Shown: piece by piece, positions 9,343 to 14,653 of the stretch
How positions within the stretch are numbered: the first letter of the stretch is position 1
How the letters are laid out: the number at the start of each line of letters is the position of its first letter
Assembly: GCA_947626025.1 (NCBI GenBank)
Contig: CANQQQ010000014.1
Coordinates: forward strand, 1 to 42,996
Source of the DNA: an uncultured Clostridia bacterium
Lineage (GTDB): Bacteria > Bacillota > Clostridia > TANB77 > CAG-508
Length of the DNA: 42,996 bases
Reading direction: 5' to 3'
Position numbers and translations under genes: made by a program
Notes under the pieces: model-generated
Databases searched by the model: none
The model's input: the letters and a program-made list of their open reading frames with translations, nothing else
Told to the model about the DNA's origin: nothing

Positions 9343-9373
9343 CACCTCTATATATTTACTCTATATAGGGGTG
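9343..9373. promoter_or_regulatory. 12-bp dyad before the first recombinase
   Basis: CACCTCTATATA (9343-9354) and TATATAGGGGTG (9362-9373) pair over 12 bp with one G-T wobble and a 7-nt loop, between the small ORF and the recombinase ribosome site. It could be an operator or a transcript hairpin that limits recombinase expression. Confidence 0.45.
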
Positions 9374-9384
9374 AAAATCAAGAT

Positions 9385-9549
9385 TTATTCTTTATTTGTA
9401 CTATTTGTTAATTTATTAATTAAAATTCTTTCCATTATATTTTGAAAGCTATCTCCATTTTCACTAAATGCAACAGAAAATTCTAGATTTTCGGTATTTT
9501 TAACTCTTTTTTCTTTTGTAACATTATTATCTTTAATATTGATTTCCAT
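9385..9549 (-). CDS. Small protein upstream of the recombinases, 54 aa
   Basis: Start taken at the ATG at 9549, which has AGAGGTG 6 nt upstream; an in-frame start further up lacks a ribosome site. The product is MEINIKDNNV... with FSVAFSENGDSFQNIMERIL in the second half. No family is recognised with confidence. Small ORFs before large serine recombinases are often regulators or directionality factors (the TnpW type in Tn4451 relatives), so this is a candidate partner for excision, by position only. Confidence 0.55.
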   Translation of the reverse strand: MEINIKDNNVTKEKRVKNTENLEFSVAFSENGDSFQNIMERILINKLTNSTNKE

Positions 9550-9833
9550 TCTATGCACCTCTACTTTAATAATTATGTACAAAATACTTATTTATTCATT
9601 TTTTTCTAGTACATACTTCTATTAGTTTTCTTTAATAGTACTTTTAATATAACTTTCAAACATTTCAATAAATCTATCCCATTTTGTTAATGGATGCAGT
9701 ATATACATTCATTTATGTACTTTATCTGTTTTACTCATATTTCTATTCATTAAATGGTAGTCAGCTACACTACTCCTCTAGAATTAATCCTGCCTGAATT
9801 CAGACTTGTTCTCAATTGTTCCACATGAAAGAA

Positions 9834-9867
9834 AAACAAGTAAGAGATTTTACCCTCTCACTTGTTT
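9834..9867 (-). terminator. Terminator-like hairpin after a short leader ORF
   Basis: On the minus strand AAACAAGT pairs with ACTTGTTT, continued by GAG/CTC after a 2-nt bulge, and is followed by a T-run (TTTTTC). It lies about 50 bp after the 11-codon ORF (9894-9929). Confidence 0.55.
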
Positions 9868-9893
9868 CCTACTTTTAACCCCTATTTGTTGCT

Positions 9894-9929
9894 AGTAAAT
9901 TGAAATTTTTTTATTTTCTCTTTTCATTA
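9894..9929 (-). CDS. Possible 11-aa leader peptide
   Basis: On the minus strand GGAGGAAATA precedes ATG, then 11 codons reading MKRENKKISIY and TAG. A hairpin with TTCGATTTGA/TTCAAGTCGAA lies just before the ribosome site, and a terminator-like hairpin follows. This arrangement is typical of ribosome-controlled attenuation, but the gene it would control is not obvious. It could instead be the remnant of a truncated coding region. Confidence 0.35.
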
Positions 9930-10221
9930 TTTCCTCCATTCGACTTGAATTTTTCAAATCGAACTTTGGAGGACTACGACAGCCGCTACTAAAGATCATG
10001 CTCTTTTATTTATTATCCAACAATATATAACATTCAAATTCAGAAATATTTAGGAAAAAGTATTGTAAGTAGTTATATTGATTGCCTTTAAACTTCAACC
10101 TATAAAACTTCCACGTAGTTACTCTCTTGAAACGATATATTTTGTATCTATATTATATAAACATTGTATCATATTCATTATGTCGAAATTTGTTGCATTT
10201 TGCGAAAAAGCCAAAAAAATG

Positions 10222-10240
10222 AGAGTTCATATTGAACTCT
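10222..10240 (-). terminator. Terminator, minus strand
   Basis: AGAGTTCA/TGAACTCT (8 bp, 3-nt loop) is followed on the minus strand by a run of seven T. It is a second stop after the membrane-protein gene. Confidence 0.65.
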
Positions 10241-10321
10241 TGCTAATCACACATATTTAATAAGTTAGATTTATATTTATAATATCTTTAATTGTGTTAT
10301 CAAATTTTTTATAGTAAAAAT

Positions 10322-10354
10322 AAAAGATTATCTTTTTTATATTGATAATCTTTT
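10322..10354 (-). terminator. Terminator of the 107-aa membrane-protein gene
   Basis: AAAAGATTATC and GATAATCTTTT form a perfect 11-bp stem with an 11-nt loop and a T-rich tail on the minus strand, 31 bp after the stop codon. Confidence 0.7.
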
Positions 10355-10384
10355 AAATAGTCATATAAATTGTAATTTGTTTAA

Positions 10385-10708
10385 TTATTTATTAGTTAAT
10401 TTATAAATAATTGTTCCCATTACTAAACCAATCAAGGAATCAACAAAATACCAAACTATATGAATTAAAGCTGTTTCATTATAGTAAATAAAGATTGATG
10501 GTATAAATAATATTGAAACAACTAAAGGATAAAAATATTTTACTTTTTCTTTAGATATACTAGATATTATTATAGAAAGAATAAATGTTCCAACTATAAG
10601 TAATACTACTAAACCCATTATATCTGTCGGTCCTGCAAATAAAGGAACAATATAAAACAAAAATAATTGTATTGTTAATATTAATATTTCTTTCCAAAAT
10701 TTTTTCAT
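10385..10708 (-). CDS. Small four-helix membrane protein, hypothetical
   Basis: 107 aa with AAGGAGG before the ATG. Four hydrophobic segments (about 7-25, 30-50, 60-76, 82-104) with almost no loops, and a FYIVPLFAGPTDIMG stretch between helices 1 and 2. It resembles conserved small membrane proteins of unknown function in gut Firmicutes; no function can be given. It is element cargo, 64 bp downstream of the DUF7010-like gene and followed by two terminators. Confidence 0.75.
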   Translation of the reverse strand: MKKFWKEILILTIQLFLFYIVPLFAGPTDIMGLVVLLIVGTFILSIIISSISKEKVKYFYPLVVSILFIPSIFIYYNETALIHIVWYFVDSLIGLVMGTIIYKLTNK

Positions 10709-10772
10709 AATTCAAATCCTCCTTATATTTTCTGCAAATTACTATTTATCTAATTCACAAAAATTGTTTTAA

Positions 10773-11303
10773 CTAATTAATTTTTTTATTTTCCAAGTGT
10801 AATAGTACACTAAATATTACTTCTATAATTATCATCATAATTGCAAGAATACAATTTGAATAATTTAATCCAACTATCAAAGATAATATTGGAATTAATA
10901 TTGAAAATAACATATATGATTTTGACTCATATAACCAACTATAAGGTAATAAATGAGCTCCAAAAATCATTGCAATAACCATTAACATTTTATCTGGTAA
11001 GGTAGGATATACCCACATTGCTATTAAAAGATATATCATTTGATTTACAGAAAATAATATACCTAAATTATTTAATGGATTACTTTTATCTTGAAATTGT
11101 ATTTTCAAAATTTTAGATATAAAAAAAGATATTGGTAATAATGGAGCAGTACAACAAAATGTTAATAGATTTTTTGTTAATATTGGCAAATTTGTTAATT
11201 GTACTATTAACACCATAGCCCATATTAATATTGATGCAATAATAAAGTGAATACCTTTCTTTTGCTTTTTACTACAATCTTTTTTTAATTCTTCCAAGTT
11301 CAT
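10773..11303 (-). CDS. DUF7010-like membrane protein
   Basis: 176 aa with GGGAGGT before the ATG. A short polar N-terminus (MNLEELKKDCSKKQKKG) is followed by six or so membrane segments. The N-terminal pattern, length and helix layout match the DUF7010 family as remembered; the family has no known function. A promoter lies in the upstream hairpin (11336-11364). It is cargo of the element. Confidence 0.7.
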   Translation of the reverse strand: MNLEELKKDCSKKQKKGIHFIIASILIWAMVLIVQLTNLPILTKNLLTFCCTAPLLPISFFISKILKIQFQDKSNPLNNLGILFSVNQMIYLLIAMWVYPTLPDKMLMVIAMIFGAHLLPYSWLYESKSYMLFSILIPILSLIVGLNYSNCILAIMMIIIEVIFSVLLHLENKKIN

Positions 11304-11335
11304 TTTTACCTCCCACTACAAATTTATCTAATTAA

Positions 11336-11377
11336 AGTATATCAAAAAAGCAAGTGATTGTAAAGATTTTCACTTGC
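11336..11377 (-). promoter_or_regulatory. Promoter inside a terminator hairpin (copy 1)
   Basis: Minus-strand TTTACA (11364-11359), 17 nt, TATACT (11341-11336) with an extended-10 TG. The spacer contains one arm of the hairpin GCAAGTGA/TCACTTGC (11350-11357 and 11370-11377), followed by TTTTTT, which ends the DUF6440-like gene. The promoter therefore overlaps the upstream gene's terminator and drives the DUF7010-like gene. A near copy lies at 11615-11655. Confidence 0.65.
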
Positions 11378-11399
11378 TCATACAAATTGTAATTTATTA

Positions 11400-11576
11400 T
11401 TATTCTTTATTAATAACTGGTTTTCCTACACTATCCAATAAAACTGTCATTCCTCCTGAATATCCTGACTGTCTATAAATGTAATTTACTCCTGTTTCCC
11501 TATCTACCCATATTTCAATTGCATCTGCAATTCCTTGTGAATAAATTTTTTCAAATCTTTCCTCTTTTTTTGACAT
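11400..11576 (-). CDS. DUF6440-like small protein, 58 aa
   Basis: The start is placed at the ATG at 11576, with AGGAGAG upstream; an upstream in-frame start has none. The product begins MSKKEERFEKIYSQG and has the family pattern IWVDRETGVNYIYRQSGYSGGMTVLLDSVGKPV, a compact beta domain of unknown function common in Firmicutes and on mobile elements. It is cargo of the dacF element. Confidence 0.8.
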   Translation of the reverse strand: MSKKEERFEKIYSQGIADAIEIWVDRETGVNYIYRQSGYSGGMTVLLDSVGKPVINKE

Positions 11577-11614
11577 TATAAACTCTCCTTTCAAATTACT
11601 ATTTATCTGATTAA

Positions 11615-11655
11615 AGTATATCAAAAAAACAAGTGATTGTAAATATTTTCACTTG
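11615..11655 (-). promoter_or_regulatory. Promoter inside a terminator hairpin (copy 2)
   Basis: Minus-strand TTTACA (11643-11638), 17 nt, TATACT (11620-11615), with the hairpin CAAGTGA/TCACTTG (11630-11636 and 11649-11655) and a T-run in the spacer. It is nearly identical to 11336-11377, including ATTAAAGTATATCAAAAAA, and drives the DUF6440-like gene. Confidence 0.65.
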
Positions 11656-11689
11656 CTTTAACTTATCAAGTGTTTTATCTATCTTCAAC

Positions 11690-11718
11690 TTGAAAATACT
11701 AAATCAGTATATTATAAT
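11690..11718 (+). promoter_or_regulatory. Promoter of the cargo Nudix gene
   Basis: TTGAAA (11690-11695), exactly 17 nt, TATAAT (11713-11718), 29 bp before the Nudix start: a near-consensus vegetative promoter, pointing away from the minus-strand cargo. Confidence 0.8.
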
Positions 11719-11747
11719 AAAAAAATAGAAAGGAAGATAATAGAATT

Positions 11748-12182
11748 ATGGAACACGATTTTATGGTACATATAACTGTACAATTATTACTTATACAAAA
11801 TGATCAAATATTACTAATGAAAAGAAAAAATACTGGATACGAGGATGGTAAATATGGCTCTATTGGTGGACATTTAGAAAAAAATGAAGATTTTCAAAGT
11901 TCTCTTTTAAGAGAGGTAAAAGAAGAAATAAATATTAATCTGAAAAAAGAAGATTTAAAATTTATTTGTATGATACATAAAAAAGGTATTACTGATAACT
12001 ATGTAAATATTTTCTTTACTTGCTCTGAATATTCAGGAAATATAAAAAATAATGAAATTAATAAATGTGCTGAGTTAAAATGGTTTAAACTAAATGATTT
12101 GCCTCCTAATATTATTGAAATTGAAAAAAAGGCTATACAAAATCTTCATAATACTAAACCTTTAATTGAATATGGATGGTAA
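11748..12182 (+). CDS. Nudix hydrolase (element cargo)
   Basis: 144 aa with AGGAAG before the ATG. The Nudix box is GGHLEKNEDFQSSLLREVKEE followed by INI, so all metal-binding glutamates are present while the last glycine of the box is replaced. Nudix enzymes split nucleoside diphosphates linked to another group (oxidised NTPs, NDP-sugars, NADH); the substrate is not readable. It has its own strong promoter and a terminator at 12199-12231, and is convergent with the kinase-like gene. It is the only plus-strand gene wholly inside the element. Confidence 0.88.
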   Translation: MEHDFMVHITVQLLLIQNDQILLMKRKNTGYEDGKYGSIGGHLEKNEDFQSSLLREVKEEININLKKEDLKFICMIHKKGITDNYVNIFFTCSEYSGNIKNNEINKCAELKWFKLNDLPPNIIEIEKKAIQNLHNTKPLIEYGW

Positions 12183-12198
12183 TATACTATATAAACAA

Positions 12199-12231
12199 AA
12201 ATCGGATGTCTTCAAATTCAACATCCGATTT
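12199..12231. terminator. Bidirectional terminator between Nudix and kinase-like genes
   Basis: AAATCGGATGT (12199-12209) and ACATCCGATTT (12221-12231) form a perfect 11-bp stem with A- and T-rich flanks on both sides, serving the two convergent genes. Confidence 0.75.
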
Positions 12232-12250
12232 TCGTATGGCTAAAATGTTT

Positions 12251-12850
12251 TTACAGAATTGTTTGTAAACAATTAATAATTGTTTCCATTCGTTGCTCAA
12301 CAGAGCCACTCACAGTTATAAAATGCTTCGCAATAATGCCCTCTGCCTTGTTCTTCTCGTATAATCCTGCTGCCACTTTGTCTTCCAAATGCCGATGATT
12401 GTCAAAGTATCTAAGTGTATCTGAATTCTCTAATTCAAATTCCACAGGAACATACACAAACAAATCATACGGATTAAACTTTAAGTATTCTATAGCCGCA
12501 TCCTCAAAATTGCTTGTCAGCTTAGGAAATGCCGAAGCGCAGTCTGTGTACCAAAAGATTACCTGGTCTAGAGGTGTCCTATCAGATACGAAGCCTGATA
12601 CACTGTGTTTAAGTTGCTCCTTGATTCTTACCAAAAAAAGTGCATGCTCTAATAACGCCATTGTTGTAGCATCCTTAATATCTCTTACATCCTCAATGCC
12701 AAGGCTAGAGATTATACTACGAGCATGATTTGTTACTGCTGGCAGATTTAACTCTTTTGACAGAGCTGTTGCCAATGTTGTTTTCCCTGTACCACATGCA
12801 CCAAACATGGCAATTTTTAAACCTTCATACCGACTATTCTTTCCTTCCAT
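12251..12850 (-). CDS. P-loop nucleotide-kinase-like ATPase (AAA_28/NadR-kinase like), GC-richer
   Basis: 199 aa from the ATG at 12850, chosen because AGGAGG lies 6 nt upstream. The Walker A is AMFGACGTGKTTLA near residue 15, followed by SDRTPLDQVIFW (a kinase lid-like DRxPLD motif) and the VYVPVEFELE strand. This pattern fits small AAA_28/NadR-type P-loop kinases that phosphorylate nucleosides or related metabolites; the substrate is unknown. By eye its GC (about 40%) is well above the neighbours, which suggests a different origin from the rest of the element. No partner is evident besides the convergent Nudix gene. Confidence 0.8.
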   Translation of the reverse strand: MEGKNSRYEGLKIAMFGACGTGKTTLATALSKELNLPAVTNHARSIISSLGIEDVRDIKDATTMALLEHALFLVRIKEQLKHSVSGFVSDRTPLDQVIFWYTDCASAFPKLTSNFEDAAIEYLKFNPYDLFVYVPVEFELENSDTLRYFDNHRHLEDKVAAGLYEKNKAEGIIAKHFITVSGSVEQRMETIINCLQTIL

Positions 12851-12868
12851 ATAAAACCTCCTAGTCAT

Positions 12869-13186
12869 GTTGATGAAAATGCATTACATTTTCATAGTTA
12901 AATTGTTACGTGTATGTATATTATATCACAAAATTTACATAATTCAACTATTTTGATTAATTTTGTATATTTTAACTCATATATGATACTTTATTTAAAA
13001 GTAGAGAATTTTCATAAAAAAAACGGAACTATCTTCTAAGGAAACTCACCACTATCGTGGATGACTTTCCTAAGAATATAAAAAAATTAAAAAAAACACT
13101 AATTTTAGCAGTTTTTTTAAAGGTGTTTATAATCAATTTTTTCTTATTTTTCAATGTTTTTCAATTGTGTCTTAATTGTACAGTCT
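12869..13186. other. Right end of the element, non-coding
   Basis: No supported gene. It holds an imperfect long hairpin at 13034-13076 and ends with the arm ATTGTACA and the core of attR. An open frame runs from 13057 into the dacF remainder, but its first 44 codons are low-complexity element DNA without a ribosome site. Confidence 0.6.
13034..13076 (+). repeat. Long imperfect hairpin near the right end
   Basis: TTCTAAGGAAA and TTTCCTAAGAA pair with one mismatch; inside, TCA-CCAC and GTGG-a-TGA pair around a TATC loop. It may insulate the dacF remainder or bind a protein. Confidence 0.5.
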
Positions 13187-13192
13187 ATGATT
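13175..13192 (+). other. attR: right junction of the element
   Basis: Element arm ATTGTACA (13175-13182), 4 nt, then core ATGATT (13187-13192), followed by chromosomal GTACCATGG. With the left end it rebuilds a symmetric circle junction. Confidence 0.8.
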
Positions 13193-13974
13193 GTACCATG
13201 GCAATGGCAGAATACTTGGCTGGATCTGAAGAGGCTTTTGTTGAACGTATGAATTCGAGGGCTAAAGAGCTTGGTATGAATGATACTAATTTTGTAAATT
13301 GTCATGGAATTGATGAGGATGGTCATGTTACATCTGCCTATGATATTTCTTTAATGTCACGTGAACTTTTAACTAAACACCCTGAAATTACTAATTACAC
13401 AACTATTTATATGGATTCACTTCGTGATGGTAAATCACAACTTGTTAATACAAATAAATTGCTTAGGACTTATAATGGGTGTACTGGTTTGAAAACTGGT
13501 TCAACTGGTTTAGCCTTATACAACTTATCTGCCAGTGCTACTAGGGATGATTTATCTCTTATTGCAGTAATTATGCATGCTCCTTCTACTGCTGTCCGTT
13601 TTGCAGAGGCTAGAAAACTTCTAGACTATGGATTTTCTAATTATTCCGCTGTATCATTTGGCAAATCTGGAGATATTGTTTCTACAGTAGAGGTGTCAAA
13701 AGGAATATCTAAAACCGTCGATGCAGTATACGAATCTTCTGCTTCAGTTGTTATAAAAAAAGGTTTAGAAACTAGTGTCAATCAGACCATAACATTAGAT
13801 AATAATTTAGAAGCTCCTATTGTTAAAGGTCAAAAGATCGGAACAGCAACTTATACTCTTAATGATGAAGTTATTGCAACAGTAAATATTATAGCTAATG
13901 GAGATGTGATGAAGTCTGGATTTGTTAATATTACTAGCAATTTGTATTCTAAATGGTTTAAGCTGATGAGATAA
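13187..13974 (+). pseudogene. dacF: dacF-like D-alanyl-D-alanine carboxypeptidase, 3' part
   Basis: From the core the frame reads D-C-T-M-A-M-A-E-Y-L and continues 261 codons to TAA. It holds the rest of the S11 catalytic domain, with the KTG box in GCTGLKTGSTG (residue 248 of the restored protein), and the beta-rich C-terminal PBP5 domain ending in FVNITSNLYSKWFKLMR, a likely membrane-anchoring helix. Without excision it lacks the signal peptide, the SxxK and the SxN motif. An internal ATG (13198) exists but no good ribosome site was seen. No decay is visible: the frame is open throughout, consistent with a gene that is restored from time to time or was split recently. Confidence 0.9.
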
Positions 13975-13979
13975 ACGTA

Positions 13980-14036
13980 AATAGGAACTGGAATATAGCT
14001 AATAAAAAAATTTCTAGCTATATTTCAGTCCCTATT
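13980..14036. terminator. Strong terminator after dacF
   Basis: A 22-bp stem with two non-Watson-Crick positions (13980-14001 with 14015-14036; AATATAGCTA/TAGCTATATT inside) and an A-rich loop lies a few bases after the stop. Confidence 0.75.
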
Positions 14037-14068
14037 GGAAATGAATTTTAATTTATAGTTCTGCTATT

Positions 14069-14122
14069 CTAATTTTCTTCTTCGTTTTCTGCTTTCACAT
14101 CTAAATTCATATTATTTCGCAT
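14069..14122 (-). CDS. Possible 17-aa micro-ORF
   Basis: ATG at 14122 with AAAGGAGA upstream, reading MRNNMNLDVKAENEEEN and TAG, 13 bp after the Nudix gene stop. It may be a microprotein, a translated spacer, or a remnant; only the ribosome site supports it. Confidence 0.35.
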   Translation of the reverse strand: MRNNMNLDVKAENEEEN

Positions 14123-14135
14123 AATACTATCTCCT

Positions 14136-14576
14136 TTATATTGTTTCCAAATTTTTAAATACTTGTAACTCGTATAATTCTTTCATTTCTAAATTTTCAA
14201 TTAAACTCTTGATTATAGGGTAACTTCTAAATTCTTTTTGTTTCATATTTTTTATTTCATCAATACTTATCCATTTTGTTTCTTGTATTTCATTTTTGTT
14301 ATAGTCACGATTATTTTCTATGAAATCCGCTAAAAAATATATTATCATAAAGTTTCTATTATCATAATTATGAACAATTATAGGAAAAGTTTTCTTTAAT
14401 TCTGCTTTACATCCTGTCTCTTCAAGTAGCTCTCTTTTTGCACAATCAAATATAGTTTCATTTTTTTTAATATGCCCCGCTGGAAATGACCATTTTCCTT
14501 TACATTCTTTCTTTGCTTCTTTAACCATTAAAATTTTATTATCTTTTAATATAATAACTCCTGCAATTATTTCCAC
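14136..14576 (-). CDS. Nudix hydrolase (MutT-like)
   Basis: 146 aa from a GTG start at 14576 with GGAGGC 9 nt upstream. The Nudix box is intact: AGHIKKNETIFDCAKRELLEE followed by TGC, preceded by GKWSFPAG. The C-terminus is acidic and lacks a second domain. The enzyme should hydrolyse a nucleotide derivative; the substrate is unknown. It is chromosomal, outside the element, and not closely similar by eye to the cargo Nudix protein. It lies 77 bp after proS and may be transcribed with it. Confidence 0.88.
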   Translation of the reverse strand: MEIIAGVIILKDNKILMVKEAKKECKGKWSFPAGHIKKNETIFDCAKRELLEETGCKAELKKTFPIIVHNYDNRNFMIIYFLADFIENNRDYNKNEIQETKWISIDEIKNMKQKEFRSYPIIKSLIENLEMKELYELQVFKNLETI

Positions 14577-14653
14577 ATTTACTAGCCTCCATCTCTAATT
14601 ATCTTCCATTATTTCTTCCCTCAAAAAATGTCTTTTCTGCAAATCGTTCTTTT

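Larger units (their letters stand above)
9583..10384. other. 800-bp stretch without a convincing gene
   Basis: No frame here has both length and a ribosome site. On the minus strand it holds a hairpin near 9939-9964, an 11-codon ORF with a strong GGAGG, and a terminator-like hairpin at 9834-9867, which together resemble a leader or attenuator. Two further terminators at its right end (10222-10240 and 10322-10354) close the membrane-protein gene. It separates the cargo from the recombinase module. Confidence 0.55.
5978..13192. mobile_element. 7,209-bp excisable serine-recombinase element inserted in dacF
   Basis: ATGATT is present once at each end (5978-5983 and 13187-13192); one copy plus the DNA between is 7,209 bp. 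Removing it joins ...TCTGCTAATGAT to TGTACCATGGCAATG..., giving S-A-N-D-C-T-M-A-M-A-E-Y, an exact carboxypeptidase sequence. Contents: two tandem large serine recombinases at the left end, a small ORF, a leader-like region, two membrane proteins, a DUF6440-like protein, a Nudix hydrolase and a P-loop kinase-like protein. No capsid, tail, replication or conjugation gene is seen. By family knowledge such recombinases drive insertion and exact excision, as in skin elements and Tn4451. That excision happens in this host is inferred. Confidence 0.9.

Noticed and set aside
10078-10260. 60-codon plus-strand frame in the element
   Set aside because: No ribosome site, overlaps a minus-strand terminator hairpin, and the composition is not protein-like.
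13057-13186. Element-derived N-terminus on the dacF remainder as a functional new fusion
   Set aside because: It starts at a GTG within a hairpin, lacks a ribosome site and is Lys/Phe-rich low-complexity sequence; it could not supply the missing SxxK and SxN motifs.
5978-13192. Prophage
   Set aside because: No structural, packaging, replication or lysis gene in 7.2 kb; only recombinases and small cargo.
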